A DNA stretch of 64,000 nucleotides. It comes from Psychrobacter sp. (GTDB taxonomy: Bacteria; Pseudomonadota; Gammaproteobacteria; Pseudomonadales; Moraxellaceae). The notes under the pieces were generated by a model, which was not told the origin of the DNA, did no database searches, and was given only the letters and a program-made list of their open reading frames with translations. Positions 40,586 through 51,092 of the stretch are shown here, piece by piece (position 1 is the first letter of the stretch; each line of letters begins with the position of its first letter). Location: positions 1 to 64,000 of the forward strand of contig NZ_JAKDJE010000006.1 of assembly GCF_030454045.1 (NCBI RefSeq), in the 5' to 3' direction. Made by a program: the position numbers and the translations under genes.

Positions 40586-40617
40586 TTACTCACAGTGAGT
40601 AGCTGGGCTTTTTTTAT
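40581..40617. terminator. Host terminator split from its A-tract by the prophage
   Basis: CCCAGTTACTCAC pairs with GTGAGTAGCTGGG (1-nt loop, one G-T pair), followed by CTTTTTTT. The matching AAAAAG half is left at 5833-5838, on the other side of the phage. The original would have served purN (+) and the aldehyde dehydrogenase gene (-). Confidence 0.85.
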
Positions 40618-40671
40618 TCAGTGACACCTATAAAAGAGTATAGATAGTCATTCATGACGGGTTTTGGTTTC

Positions 40672-42045
40672 TTAAAATACGTGTACTGCTTTAATGTTTA
40701 CAAACTCTTTGATACCAAATCCACCGTGCTCGCGACCATAGCCTGAGTTCTTCACACCACCAAATGGCAGTGCAGGATTGGCAAGACCGTAACCATTGAT
40801 ATAGACCATACCAGTATCGAATTGCTCACTGGCTAAGCGAATGGCTTTTTCTTCATCTTTTGAGAAGATAGCGCCGCCTAGGCCGTAACGACTGTCATTT
40901 GCAATGCGCATTGCATCGTCTTGGTCTTTCGCACGAATTAGTGATGCTACAGGACCAAATAATTCGTCATCGTAGGCAGGCTGGCCTTTCTCAACGTTTT
41001 CTAAAATGGTCGCTGGATAATAGCTGCTTTTACCTTCTGGCAGCTCACCACCGACGGCAATGGTCGCGCCTTTTTTCACACTGTCTTCAACCTGCTCATG
41101 CAGTTTTTCTTGCAAGTCTTTACGCGCTAATGGACCGATGTCTGAGCTGTCATCCATTGGGTCGCCAGATTTTGTACCTTCAAACTTCTCTACGATACGC
41201 TTGCGGAATTCGTCATACACGCTATCGACCACAATAAAGCGTTTTGCTGCTACGCAAGTTTCACCGTTATTGACTAAACGGGCTTGGGTACAGGTCTCTA
41301 CAGCGGTTTCTATATCGGCGTCTTCTAGTACGATAAAAGCGTCATTTGAACCGAGCTCTAGTACTGATTTTTTGATTGCTTTGGCCGCTTGTTGACCAAC
41401 AATACGACCAGCAGCATCACTACCTGTGAGCGTTACGCCACGTACTTTGTCATTTTCAATCAATTTTTCTGATTGGTCATGATCAATCAAAATCGTACGG
41501 AACAAATCATTTGGCAGTTCAGACTCATGGAATATTTTTTCGATCAATAAGCCAGAACCTGTGACGTTTGCTGCATGTTTAAGCAGAACACTGTTACCTG
41601 CCATCAAGTTAGCAATGGCATAACGGAATACTTGATACGCTGGGAAGTTCCAAGGTTGCATACCATAGATGACGCCGATTGGTTGATAAGTCACGATACC
41701 TTTTTTCATGCTTTCGATATCTCGCTCATCATCTGCAAGCGCAGCAACACCATTTTCAGCAGTGTAATCACAAATTGCTTTACAGAGATCTACTTCTTGC
41801 TGACTTTGACCATAGAGCTTACCGCGCTCTTCGGTCATAAGCTTAGATAGCTCTTCTTTATATTCCATCAGCTTGTCACCGATAGATTGAATGACACGTC
41901 CACGCTCTTCATGGCTCACTGTACGCCATTCTAAGAATGCATTATGTGACGCGTCGACAATCTTGTTAACTTCGTCGTTGCTCATGTAATCATAATTTTT
42001 AATGTCTTCGCCCGTTGCTGGGTTAACAGTAGTAATATCTGACAT
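40672..42045 (-). CDS. NAD(P)-dependent aldehyde dehydrogenase, succinate-semialdehyde type
   Basis: 457 residues. ALDH fold with GVIYGMQPWNFPAYQVFRY, cofactor segment GVTLTGSDAAGRIVG, catalytic Glu in ELGSNDAFIVLED and nucleophile Cys in NNGETCVAAKRF. Sequence style is that of Sad/YneI-like succinate-semialdehyde dehydrogenases (4-aminobutyrate degradation). I start at MSDITTVNP because AAGGA lies 7 nt upstream; a frame 46 codons longer is low in complexity. Exact substrate uncertain. Confidence 0.88.
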   Translation of the reverse strand: MSDITTVNPATGEDIKNYDYMSNDEVNKIVDASHNAFLEWRTVSHEERGRVIQSIGDKLMEYKEELSKLMTEERGKLYGQSQQEVDLCKAICDYTAENGVAALADDERDIESMKKGIVTYQPIGVIYGMQPWNFPAYQVFRYAIANLMAGNSVLLKHAANVTGSGLLIEKIFHESELPNDLFRTILIDHDQSEKLIENDKVRGVTLTGSDAAGRIVGQQAAKAIKKSVLELGSNDAFIVLEDADIETAVETCTQARLVNNGETCVAAKRFIVVDSVYDEFRKRIVEKFEGTKSGDPMDDSSDIGPLARKDLQEKLHEQVEDSVKKGATIAVGGELPEGKSSYYPATILENVEKGQPAYDDELFGPVASLIRAKDQDDAMRIANDSRYGLGGAIFSKDEEKAIRLASEQFDTGMVYINGYGLANPALPFGGVKNSGYGREHGGFGIKEFVNIKAVHVF

Positions 42046-42303
42046 GTGGATGTCCTTATTATTTGATTTTATGTGTTTAGTATTATTGTCACTTTTAACT
42101 GTTTGGTACTTTTGATTATTTAGTGCTTCATCGATAGTACGATTTGTTTTATCGGTGGGTCGTTTTCTGTCTGTGGTTATCATAACAAGTTATTTGGCGA
42201 AGAGTTTTACAATATATTGTGAAGTGTGTTGAACGTGTTAATAGTGTGACTGTCTTATTAAGAATAGCTAAATATTGAATAAGACTACATAGCAATACTA
42301 AAC

Positions 42304-42329
42304 AAAAAAACCAGCCTAGAGGCTGGTTT
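42304..42329 (-). terminator. Intrinsic terminator of the LysR gene
   Basis: CCAGCC pairs with GGCTGG around a 4-nt loop, followed on the minus strand by T7. It lies about 95 bases past the LysR stop. Confidence 0.8.
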
Positions 42330-42424
42330 GGTTCGTTGAATATACCAAATATAGGTTAGACAATAACATTCAAAGTGAGTTAATTACTTACTATAAGATA
42401 CTTACTACTTTATAAAAACTCTTA

Positions 42425-43414
42425 TTAAAATAAGTGATTAATGACAGGTATTTCTTGTGGTGGATTTTCTTCCTCAGCCACTACTTGCCGTGCCACATGC
42501 ATGATTAATTGACGCAACCAACGGTGAGCAGGATGGTGCTGTAGCAATGGTGACCATGCCATGGTCAGCTCAAACTCAGGAATAAAAAACGGCGGTTCTT
42601 CCATCATAATACTGTCGTTATTAGCCTGCATACGAGCCACACGGGTTGGCAATGTCGCTATCAAGTCTTTATTTGCGGCAAGCATGGCTGGCATCTGATA
42701 ATGACGAGTGAAGACACTAATTTGGCGTTTCTGGCCCAAACGTTGCAATGCCTGATCAATAGATCCTAGACCACCTGATTTTTCTGGATTAACTCCAAAT
42801 CCCACGCCCATTCCTGTTTTAGATACCCAAACATGCTGCGCTTTTAGATAATTTTTCAGATTGAAGCGGTTGGCATAAGGACTTTCAGACGACAGCAAGC
42901 AACTAAACGTATCACGCCATACCAATACCTGATGAAAGCTCTGTGGTATCTCATTAAAACGATTGATCGCCAAATCAACACGCCCCTGTTCCATATCGCG
43001 ATAAGAGACATCTGAGGGTGTCAAAAAATCCAAAATGACGTTGGGTGCTTCTGAACGTAGTGCCTTCACTAGCCTCGGTACCAAAGTCGCTTCGGCATAA
43101 TCTGATGTCATGATTCGAAAAACACGAGAGGTACTATAAGGACGGAATTCGGTACGCGGCTCTAGTACTTGAGTCAAATCTGCAAGTATCTCACGGATGC
43201 GTGGCTGCAACTCAAGGGCGCGCTCAGTGGGAGTCATGCCTTCAGATGAGCGCACCAATAGCGGATCATTAAATAGCTTACGTAAACGACGCAAAATATT
43301 GCTCATGGCAGGCTGGGTAATACCAAGCTGCTCAGCGGCACGAGTGACATTTTTCTCTCGTAACAACACGTCTAAATGGACTAATAAATTTAAATCAACC
43401 CGCTGCAAATTCAT
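42425..43414 (-). CDS. LysR-family transcription regulator
   Basis: 329 residues. MNLQRVDLNLLVHLDVLLREKNVTRAAEQLGITQPAMSNILRRLR is the LysR HTH; a periplasmic-binding-like effector domain follows (about 90-310; RIMTSDYAEATLVPRLVKALR). NodD/TdcA-like N-terminus. The start is chosen by family alignment; an ATG 11 codons upstream is possible. It is divergent from aceA across 666 bases, so it may regulate isocitrate lyase (inference only). Confidence 0.9.
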   Translation of the reverse strand: MNLQRVDLNLLVHLDVLLREKNVTRAAEQLGITQPAMSNILRRLRKLFNDPLLVRSSEGMTPTERALELQPRIREILADLTQVLEPRTEFRPYSTSRVFRIMTSDYAEATLVPRLVKALRSEAPNVILDFLTPSDVSYRDMEQGRVDLAINRFNEIPQSFHQVLVWRDTFSCLLSSESPYANRFNLKNYLKAQHVWVSKTGMGVGFGVNPEKSGGLGSIDQALQRLGQKRQISVFTRHYQMPAMLAANKDLIATLPTRVARMQANNDSIMMEEPPFFIPEFELTMAWSPLLQHHPAHRWLRQLIMHVARQVVAEEENPPQEIPVINHLF

Positions 43415-44080
43415 ATGTGCTTCTCTTGGATTTTTAATAAGTACCACTGCAAGCTTGGTATGTGTGATGCTCTATATTTTTGATGATGTCATGGTGATAT
43501 GCGATCTACAACCACTCAATTTCACGCCTTTTTATTGATTTTTTCGTAAAAAACACTCATTACAACCCAATTATAATACCTTAAAATGCTGTTATCTCTA
43601 CATTATAACTGATAAAAATACTAAAGATAAGTATCATAAATTAGATAAATCTTGGTAAGGCAGTTATAGTGAGTTCCATAAAGGATTTGCGGTACAGACC
43701 ACAAATCTGAGTTTTATGAACGGGTTATCGTCCAAAAAATACGACAATTACATAGCATATTAGCGGTTTATATCGGCAGCAAAATACTACCAAGTGTCAG
43801 TACAATTGTAACATCTCTTGTTGCTAATTATGACAACGCTGGTTATTAAATACTCAAACACCTTTGATAGACATGGACAAGCTGAATCAACACTATACAT
43901 CAGTAATTATTTGTCAACTGCTGAGTTCAGCAATCTTCTTGTATTCATGCACAGGTTTGTTTAGGGTAAAGAAGACCTTTACGAGGTATTGATAGCACCA
44001 CTACCAAATTTATTGATAACGCAAATTATTACTTTAACGCTCAATTTATTATTTTTTACACCCTACCAAGGAGACTATAG
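43415..44080. other. Long divergent intergenic region, LysR / aceA
   Basis: About 666 AT-rich bases without a supportable gene on either strand. It should carry the divergent promoters and LysR boxes, but I could not single out a T-N11-A palindrome with confidence, and saw no terminator or repeat. Confidence 0.55.
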
Positions 44081-45667
44081 ATGTCAACTGCATATAAATC
44101 AGCGATCGACCTAGTACGTGAATTAAAGCAAAAGCACGGCAACTGGCAGAACATTAGCGAGACTGATGCCGCACGTATGATGTCACAAAACCGCTTTAAA
44201 ACGGGCTTGGATATCGCAAAGTATACTGCAAAAATCATGCGTCAAGACATGGAAGATTATGACAATGATACGTCTCAGTACACACAGTCTCTAGGTGCAT
44301 GGCATGGTTTTGTGGCACAGCAAACCATGTATGCTAAGAAAAAATACTTCGGTACGACCTCTAAAACTTATATCTATCTTTCAGGTTGGATGGTAGCGGC
44401 GTTACGCTCCGAGTTTGGTCCATTACCTGACCAATCTATGCACGAAAAAACATCAGTACCTAAACTAATCGAAGAAATCTACACGTTCTTGCGTCAAGCT
44501 GACGCTAAAGTATTGAACGATTACTTCCGTGAGCTAAATGCTGCTGAAGAAGCGGGTCAAGACACCTCAGCTATCCTAGAAAAAATCGAAAACTTTGATT
44601 CACATGTTGTGCCAATCATCGCTGATATCGATGCAGGTTTCGGTAACGAAGAAGCGACTTACCTATTGACTAAGCAAATGATCGAAGCTGGTGCTTGTGC
44701 CATTCAGATCGAAAACCAAGTATCTGATGTGAAGCAGTGTGGTCACCAAGCGGGTAAAGTGACTGTACCGCACGAAGACTTTATCGCTAAACTAAACGCC
44801 ATCCGCTATGCATTCTTAGAGCTTGGTGTCGAAGACGGTGTTATCGTTGCTCGTACTGACTCTGAAGGCGCATCGTTGACGCAAAAAATCCCAGTATCAA
44901 ACGAACCAGGTGATCTTGCTTCTAAGTACATCGATTTCCTTGAAGTTGAAGAGATTGAAATCAACGACGCAAAAGAAAATGACATGCTGCTCAAACGTGA
45001 TGGCAAATTGGTACGCCCAGTACGCCTAGCAAACGGTCTGTACCAATTCCGTGAAGACACCAACATCGACCGCGTGGTTCTAGATTGTGTAACGGCTCTT
45101 GAAAACGGTGCTGACTTACTATGGATTGAGACGCCAACGCCAGATGTTGCGCACATCAAATCAATGGTTGACCGTATCAAAGAGCAACAGCCTAAAGCGA
45201 AGCTTGTATACAACAACAGCCCATCATTCAACTGGACGCTTAACTTCCGTAAGCAAGTGATCGCACAGTGGGAAGCTGAAGGCAAAGACATCTCTGCATA
45301 TAATAAAGATGACTTGATGAGTGCTGATTACGACGGTACTGAGCTTGATGCAGCAGCTGACGTTGCCGCTAAGAACTTCCAACGTGATGCGTCACGTGAA
45401 GCTGGTGTATTCCATCATCTAATCACGCTACCGACTTACCACACGACTGCTCTTAGCGTTCATGAACTTGCTAAAGGTTACTTCGGTGAAGAAGGCATGC
45501 TTGCTTATGCAGCTGGCGTACAACGTAAAGAAATCCGCGAAGGCATCTCTTGTGTTAAGCACCAAGCAATGGCTGGTTCTGACCTTGGCGATGACCACAA
45601 AGAAATCTTCTCAGGCGATAACGCTCTGAAAGCTGGCGGTGGCAAAAATACGATGAACCAGTTTTAA
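44081..45667 (+). CDS. aceA: Isocitrate lyase
   Basis: 528 residues, the long form found in Pseudomonas/Acinetobacter relatives. Splits isocitrate into glyoxylate and succinate in the glyoxylate shunt, allowing growth on acetate and fatty acids. Catalytic KQCGH at 218-222, metal-site IADIDAGFGNEEATY and IQIENQVSD are seen. Strong AAGGAG 8 nt before the ATG; a terminator follows at 45696-45733. It has no linked malate synthase in this window. Confidence 0.96.
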   Translation: MSTAYKSAIDLVRELKQKHGNWQNISETDAARMMSQNRFKTGLDIAKYTAKIMRQDMEDYDNDTSQYTQSLGAWHGFVAQQTMYAKKKYFGTTSKTYIYLSGWMVAALRSEFGPLPDQSMHEKTSVPKLIEEIYTFLRQADAKVLNDYFRELNAAEEAGQDTSAILEKIENFDSHVVPIIADIDAGFGNEEATYLLTKQMIEAGACAIQIENQVSDVKQCGHQAGKVTVPHEDFIAKLNAIRYAFLELGVEDGVIVARTDSEGASLTQKIPVSNEPGDLASKYIDFLEVEEIEINDAKENDMLLKRDGKLVRPVRLANGLYQFREDTNIDRVVLDCVTALENGADLLWIETPTPDVAHIKSMVDRIKEQQPKAKLVYNNSPSFNWTLNFRKQVIAQWEAEGKDISAYNKDDLMSADYDGTELDAAADVAAKNFQRDASREAGVFHHLITLPTYHTTALSVHELAKGYFGEEGMLAYAAGVQRKEIREGISCVKHQAMAGSDLGDDHKEIFSGDNALKAGGGKNTMNQF

Positions 45668-45695
45668 TCACTGATCATCTATAATCGTAAGTCAT

Positions 45696-45733
45696 AAAAA
45701 AGTCGCCCTACTGACTGTGGGGCGGCTTTTTTA
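45696..45733 (+). terminator. Intrinsic terminator of aceA
   Basis: AAAAAAGTCGCCC pairs with GGGGCGGCTTTTTT (G-T pairs allowed) and ends in a T-run. Confidence 0.82.
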
Positions 45734-45824
45734 TTGCGGTTTAAATAATCAGAGGATGGTAGACTAATAATTATCAAGACAAACCGTTAATCAAAGCCAT
45801 CATTCAGAATTATTAGGAGCCAAT

Positions 45825-47405
45825 ATGCAGGAGATAGAGCTAAAATTTTTGGTGCCAGAATCACGGCTAAAAGGGTTGATGCGGCAAGTAAAAGTCAAAT
45901 CCTCGCAAGTGACACCACTGGCTGCCCACTACTACGACACCCCCGATCAGCTACTTGCACAGGCAGGTATTGGATTGCGTATTCGTAAAGAAGGCGAGAA
46001 TTGGGTTCAAACCATCAAAGCTGGCGGCGATGGTATTGCAGCCCGTTTAGAGCACAATGCGGTATTGGATAATGACCAAGTACAGCAAATGCTCGATAAT
46101 AACGCGCTAGTGCCCGACTTGACCCTATACAAAGACACACCAGTCACCTCTGCATTGGCTGACTTTAAACTCAAAAAACTACAAAAGACACTGACCCGAC
46201 TGTACGTCACTGACGTAGAGCGCACCACACGACTGCTCATAGAAGAAAATAGTGATGAAGACGATAACTGCATCGAAGTGGCTTATGATCACGGAGAAAT
46301 CATTCACGGTACTGACGATACTCAGCGAAAAACCATTCAGGAAATAGAGTTTGAGTTGATCTCAGGCGATATAGGTTTTCTATTTACGACAGCCAAAACA
46401 TGGTGCAAACGCTATAAGCTCTGCTTGTCTACCGTAACCAAAGCTGAAAATGGCGGCTTACTTGTCAACGGACAAAGCCACAGCCCAGCGGTTGGCGTTG
46501 ATCTAAGCCAACTAGAGGTAAACAAAGACAGTAGCCTGCCCGCCTTTATACGAGCAGCCGTACATAACTGTCTGTTACAGATACTGCCAAATAGCAGCGC
46601 TATCGTCGCTGGAAGCATTGATGATGAGCATGTTTTGCAGGTAAGCATTGGTCTTGAGCGCTTGCAGGCTGCGTTAAAAGCATTTGATAGTTTTTCTGAC
46701 GAGATCAATCCTGACTGGCTACCGATACTAAAACAAACGGCCAACCTACTTGGCAATTATTACCAACTCACTCATATCAATACCTATATCGAGTCTGAGC
46801 TACAAGTATTTGGCGCGCCCGCTGTTGACTGGGCCACAGATATCGAGAACATAAAAATTACACCGATCAATACGCTGCAAGCCAACGACTTTCAGCTCAC
46901 CTTATTAGAGCTAGTTGCTTTTGTCATGAGCGACCCTAGTATTGAACCTCAAACAGACAAGCTTGCCTACGATAAGCTAGAAACGATCTTATCGACGCAC
47001 TACAAACTATGTCTTAAAACTGATAAAAAACGTGATGAGATAAGTGATGGTGATTTTACAGACGATGAGGTAGAGTCAAATCTCAGCGATGATGATGAGC
47101 CTGATCATGAGCTTCTCTCTCATTTAAAAGATTTACGTTACATCAGCGAGTTTTCTGCGCCATTACTCAGTAAGAAAAAAGCCAAAAAGCAAACCAAGCG
47201 CTGGCTAAAACGCTTGATAAAAGTGCAATCAGCCCTAGAGCAACATCATGAAGACAGCCAATATCAACAGTATTATGCGTCAAAATCAGCGACAGATACC
47301 AATGCGCTATACGGTGCAGGCTGGTTTGCAGCCATGCTCACAGACGATCCAAGTTATATCGAAACACGCTTAGCCAAATTCAAAGACAGTGCTACGTTTT
47401 GGTAA
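45825..47405 (+). CDS. CYTH domain protein (inorganic triphosphatase-like) with CHAD-like C-terminus
   Basis: 526 residues. It starts with the CYTH signature EIELKF (3-8) and continues with the tunnel-fold charged strands (GIGLRIRKEGENWVQTIKAGG, KTIQEIEFELISGD; about 1-200). The C-terminal half is helical with basic clusters (LSKKKAKKQTKRWLKRLIKVQSALEQHH), as in CHAD domains. YgiF-type enzymes hydrolyse inorganic triphosphate. An acidic insertion (DEVESNLSDDDEPDHE) lies near 410-425. Confidence 0.85.
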   Translation: MQEIELKFLVPESRLKGLMRQVKVKSSQVTPLAAHYYDTPDQLLAQAGIGLRIRKEGENWVQTIKAGGDGIAARLEHNAVLDNDQVQQMLDNNALVPDLTLYKDTPVTSALADFKLKKLQKTLTRLYVTDVERTTRLLIEENSDEDDNCIEVAYDHGEIIHGTDDTQRKTIQEIEFELISGDIGFLFTTAKTWCKRYKLCLSTVTKAENGGLLVNGQSHSPAVGVDLSQLEVNKDSSLPAFIRAAVHNCLLQILPNSSAIVAGSIDDEHVLQVSIGLERLQAALKAFDSFSDEINPDWLPILKQTANLLGNYYQLTHINTYIESELQVFGAPAVDWATDIENIKITPINTLQANDFQLTLLELVAFVMSDPSIEPQTDKLAYDKLETILSTHYKLCLKTDKKRDEISDGDFTDDEVESNLSDDDEPDHELLSHLKDLRYISEFSAPLLSKKKAKKQTKRWLKRLIKVQSALEQHHEDSQYQQYYASKSATDTNALYGAGWFAAMLTDDPSYIETRLAKFKDSATFW

Positions 47406-47433
47406 AGGGTATTACTGACTAATATAACGCTAC

Positions 47434-47469
47434 AAAAAGACAGCTTCTGTCTACAGAGCTGTCTTTTTT
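47434..47469. terminator. Bidirectional intrinsic terminator
   Basis: AAAAAGACAGCT pairs with AGCTGTCTTTTT between the convergent CYTH and L,D-transpeptidase genes. Confidence 0.82.
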
Positions 47470-47491
47470 ATTATTGATGAAGTCATTTCGT

Positions 47492-48007
47492 TTAATCAGC
47501 CACGATCGTAACTGGCATCTCCTCCTCAACTTGATCAAATAACTCAACGATATCTTCATTGCGCATACGTACGCAGCCATGTGACAGCGGCACCCCCATT
47601 GGTTCAGTCGCAGGCGTACCATGGATATAGATATAGCGCTCATACGTATCACAGCCTCCTTGGTGATTACGCCCTTTATTCAGCCCGCTCTCAAGGCCAC
47701 GCAACCAAAGAATCCGGCTCAATATCCAATCACGATTAGGATGTAGTGCTCCAAGATCTGAATCATATATTTCACCAGTTGGTACACGCCCGACAAACAC
47801 CGTATTCATCGGCTCACTACCCCCTATTTTTTTTGCAATACAATGCTGACCAAGCGGCGTACAACCGCTATCTTGCTGGCTTCCAATACCGTTCTTGGCA
47901 GTAGATATAAGGTATTCAGCGATTTGAGATTGCTGCTCATAGAGGGTTAAGGTTTGCTTAGCGATGTTAATCACAAGATGCTTGTTCAAGGGGGTATTGT
48001 TGGTCAT
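47492..48007 (-). CDS. L,D-transpeptidase (YkuD domain)
   Basis: 171 residues. YkuD catalytic segment HGTPATEPMGVPLSHGCVRMRNEDI with His and Cys nucleophile (near 151). N-terminal NKHLVINIAKQTLTLYEQ is the start of the domain. No signal peptide is visible. Family members form 3-3 peptidoglycan crosslinks or attach proteins; without a signal sequence the location is unclear. Confidence 0.88.
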   Translation of the reverse strand: MTNNTPLNKHLVINIAKQTLTLYEQQSQIAEYLISTAKNGIGSQQDSGCTPLGQHCIAKKIGGSEPMNTVFVGRVPTGEIYDSDLGALHPNRDWILSRILWLRGLESGLNKGRNHQGGCDTYERYIYIHGTPATEPMGVPLSHGCVRMRNEDIVELFDQVEEEMPVTIVAD

Positions 48008-48148
48008 AAATGCTTCCAGCTATCAGTCATTTATCGTATTACTATCACTATTTTTAGTAAAATCGATTAGAAATTTCTATTATCAAGGGATTGTGTCAAT
48101 GCTTTTGGCACCGTAATATAGAGGCACACTTTTTGATGCTAGCAGATT

Positions 48149-49417
48149 ATGACGACTATTTCACCGACACGTGTGTCGATGTATGACTTCTTATATCATG
48201 ATACCCAGCCTATCCTATCGCTTTTGGCAGATGCCGCACAGCTTTCATTACCACAAGCGCGGCTTGCGATGGATGCCAGCTTGCAGGCGATTATCAGCGC
48301 CCTTCTCGCCTACCAGCAGCAGCATCAAGGAGCAGCCCTGAGTAAGAGACTTTTTGGGCGGGCAGCGGTCAAAGAGTTACGACAATATAACTCCATGAAT
48401 TTTGCCACCCTGAATACAACACTATATCATCGACATGATGCAGCGGATGCTGTTTTTAATAGCAGCGCTCGTGTCATAAAAGTCAGTGATCATATCGCTG
48501 AAAAAATTGACGCAACAACACAACAAGCTCAAATATTACTCACCTCTTTGTGTGTAATTGCCCTTCGTGAGTTGGCTATTTTGGCAGATTACAGTCAGCT
48601 CGATGGGGACGAGTTGAATAAATGGTTTGCTTTGCAGCCACAGTTTTTATCTGCTGCACGCTTTGAAGATCAGGCACAAACCTTACCTACCTCTATACCA
48701 GCAAGCATTGAGAACGAAACAGTAAATACTGAGAACAAATCTGGCACACTGACAGAGCCGAGCGAAAACGAGACAGAATGCTCTATTCAGTCTTTATTAT
48801 CGAATGCAAAGCAATTACGCACTCCACCGCCTTTTGATGATTACTGGTACGAGGTGACTGGCTTCGAACCTGAAGACCATGTTCCTGTACAAGACATGCA
48901 GCTGGCAACGGGCAACTATCTAAAAGCGATTGGACGCTCACCTGATAACTTGCCGCAGGGTCGTCATAACGATATGTTGGTATTTGAAGAGATGCATGCT
49001 ATTGCCTTACCGCATCAGCGCTGGTTACTGCAGTTGGCAAAAATCTCTGACATCTATCTCAGCAGAAACCGTCTGCGTATCAATTCTGAACCGACCACTC
49101 CGCCAAAGCCGCCTTTAGTAAGCTTAGGGCTGATTGGTGGCAACAATGATAATACACCAACGACAACGAGCGAAAAGCCGATAGAATATGACGCTTCCAC
49201 GCCTCTTTGGAAAAACCCTGTCATTCTTATTATTATACTTGTCATCGGTGTACTAGGGGCGCTCGCTACGCTCAAATATCAATCGCAAAAGTCTGATGGC
49301 GTTGTGCTCGCCACCGAAGAAATATTAGCACAAGATATCGCTGATGAGCGGCAGCAACAAGATGTCGCTATTGTGAGAGTGGACGATGAAGAGTCTGATA
49401 CGGCACAAGCTCAATAA
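48149..49417 (+). CDS. Unknown protein with one C-terminal TM segment
   Basis: 422 residues. The first 170 are helical and Ala/Leu/Gln-rich (ILSLLADAAQLSLPQARLAMDASLQAIISALLAYQQQ), loosely DUF937-like. A Ser/Thr/Glu linker follows (about 190-225), then a domain with DDYWYEVTGFEPEDHVPVQDM, and a TM helix (NPVILIIILVIGVLGALATL, near 350-372) with an acidic tail. No function is recognised. The start MTTISPTRV has a weak ribosome site. Confidence 0.7.
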   Translation: MTTISPTRVSMYDFLYHDTQPILSLLADAAQLSLPQARLAMDASLQAIISALLAYQQQHQGAALSKRLFGRAAVKELRQYNSMNFATLNTTLYHRHDAADAVFNSSARVIKVSDHIAEKIDATTQQAQILLTSLCVIALRELAILADYSQLDGDELNKWFALQPQFLSAARFEDQAQTLPTSIPASIENETVNTENKSGTLTEPSENETECSIQSLLSNAKQLRTPPPFDDYWYEVTGFEPEDHVPVQDMQLATGNYLKAIGRSPDNLPQGRHNDMLVFEEMHAIALPHQRWLLQLAKISDIYLSRNRLRINSEPTTPPKPPLVSLGLIGGNNDNTPTTTSEKPIEYDASTPLWKNPVILIIILVIGVLGALATLKYQSQKSDGVVLATEEILAQDIADERQQQDVAIVRVDDEESDTAQAQ

Positions 49418-49480
49418 AGACATGTGCAGTTAATAAAGAGTTGTTCAAAACAGAGGCTTGATAGAAACGCATCAGCCATA

Positions 49481-49515
49481 AAAAAAGAGGCGCTATTTAT
49501 ATAGGCCTCTTTTTT
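49481..49515. terminator. Bidirectional intrinsic terminator
   Basis: AAAAAAGAGGC pairs with GCCTCTTTTTT between the convergent unknown gene and argG. Confidence 0.85.
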
Positions 49516-49562
49516 ATTGCTATTGAACTAAATACTTAATTAACTAAGTACAATCGAAATGC

Positions 49563-50801
49563 TTATTTAGACAAATCGCGACCACGGCTAGCTTCGATAG
49601 CTAAACGCAGACCATTTAGACGGATAAAACCTTCTGCGTCTTTTTGATCGTAAGCACCTGCATCATCTTCGAAAGTTGCAATTTTTTCGTCAAATAACGA
49701 ATCATCTGACTTACGACCGACGACGCTCACAGCACCTTTGTATAATTTTACACGTACGGTACCGTTGACGTACTCTTGTGATTTGTCAATCAATGCCTGT
49801 AGCATCATACGCTCAGGGCTGAACCAATAGCCATTGTAGATGATTTTTGCATAGCGTGGCATGAGCTCATCTTTTAGATGGGCGGCTTCGCGATCAAGCG
49901 TTAGAGACTCGATACCGCGATGCGCTTTCAGCATAATCGTGCCAGCTGGCGTCTCGTAGCAACCACGTGACTTCATACCGACATAACGGTTTTCAACGAT
50001 ATCTAAACGACCGATACCATGTTTACCGCCAATTTCATTCAGCTTAATCATGACTTCATAAGGCTTTAGCGCTTCGCCATCGATAGCAACGATGTCCCCT
50101 TTCTTGTATTCTAGTTCTAGATATTGCGCTTCATCAGGCGCGTCTTCTGGGCTGACAGACCAGCGCCACATGTCTTCTTCTGCTTCAGTGTACGGCTCTT
50201 CTAAAACGCCACCTTCATAAGAGATATGTAGCAAGTTGGCATCCATTGAATAAGGAGATTTTTTCTTATTGCCTGCATAATCGATTGCGATATCATGCTC
50301 TTCGGCATATTGCATCAAGCTTTCGCGACTTGATAAATCCCACTCACGCCAAGGAGCAATCGTTACCACGTCTGGTGACAATGCAACCGCACCCAGCTCA
50401 AAACGAACTTGGTCATTACCTTTACCAGTCGCGCCATGACTGATGGCATCGGCATTATGTTCTTTAGCAATCTCAACCAAACGCTTAGCGATTAGTGGAC
50501 GGGCGATAGACGTACCGAGTAAATACTCACCTTCATAAATGGCATTGGCACGGAACATAGGGAATACGTAATCACGGGCAAACTCTTCGCGCAAATCTTC
50601 GATATGGATGTGCTTGATGCCCATTGCTTGAGCTTTGGCTCTTGCTGGCTCAACTTCTTCGCCTTGACCGATATCAGCGGTAAAGGTGATCACTTCCGCA
50701 TCATAGGTTTCTTGCAGCCATTTAGCGATGATTGAGGTATCAAGACCACCTGAGTATGCCAATACGATTTTATTAATATTTTTTGGATCAAGTTGAGCCA
50801 T
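49563..50801 (-). CDS. argG: Argininosuccinate synthase
   Basis: 412 residues, type I. Condenses citrulline and aspartate with ATP in arginine synthesis. ATP PP-loop [18 protein letters not shown] at residues 11-28, then [32 protein letters not shown] and the [17 protein letters not shown] segment. AGGAG 7 nt upstream of the ATG. It is divergent from pyrC. Confidence 0.97.
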   Translation of the reverse strand: MAQLDPKNINKIVLAYSGGLDTSIIAKWLQETYDAEVITFTADIGQGEEVEPARAKAQAMGIKHIHIEDLREEFARDYVFPMFRANAIYEGEYLLGTSIARPLIAKRLVEIAKEHNADAISHGATGKGNDQVRFELGAVALSPDVVTIAPWREWDLSSRESLMQYAEEHDIAIDYAGNKKKSPYSMDANLLHISYEGGVLEEPYTEAEEDMWRWSVSPEDAPDEAQYLELEYKKGDIVAIDGEALKPYEVMIKLNEIGGKHGIGRLDIVENRYVGMKSRGCYETPAGTIMLKAHRGIESLTLDREAAHLKDELMPRYAKIIYNGYWFSPERMMLQALIDKSQEYVNGTVRVKLYKGAVSVVGRKSDDSLFDEKIATFEDDAGAYDQKDAEGFIRLNGLRLAIEASRGRDLSK

Positions 50802-51025
50802 GAAAAACTCCTGTCATGAGAATATAGTTTTGGTAAATACGCGACGATTAGATTAAAAGCAAATTGAAATACAATTATCTGCTCAGTGTACATCATATTT
50901 ACTATAGGCAAAAGTCTAACTGCCATAAGGCGTGTGCTTTTGGCTTAAATCTTAAAAAGGGTTAAATAATACTCAATGAATTATGTACAGATATTTCGCC
51001 TTATATTTAGTCAACTGGGCAAATC

Positions 51026-51034
51026 TGTTATGAT
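51026..51034 (+). promoter_or_regulatory. Possible extended -10 promoter of pyrC
   Basis: TGTTATGAT, an extended -10, 58 nt before the chosen pyrC ATG. No good -35 is seen. If real, it excludes the upstream in-frame ATG codons as starts. Confidence 0.4.
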
Positions 51035-51092
51035 AGCCGTACACTATTACCCATTTTTTTCTTTATTTGACGATATTGAGCGCTTTGACACT

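Noticed and set aside
43415..44080. Hidden small gene or LysR operator in the long aceA upstream region
   Set aside because: No frame with a start, ribosome site and plausible composition; no palindrome clear enough to report.
44806..45291. 161-codon minus-strand frame inside aceA
   Set aside because: Shadow of a strongly biased coding sequence; no ribosome site or family match.
50976..51092. Upstream extension of pyrC
   Set aside because: The 39 codons lack dihydroorotase similarity and contain a promoter-like extended -10.
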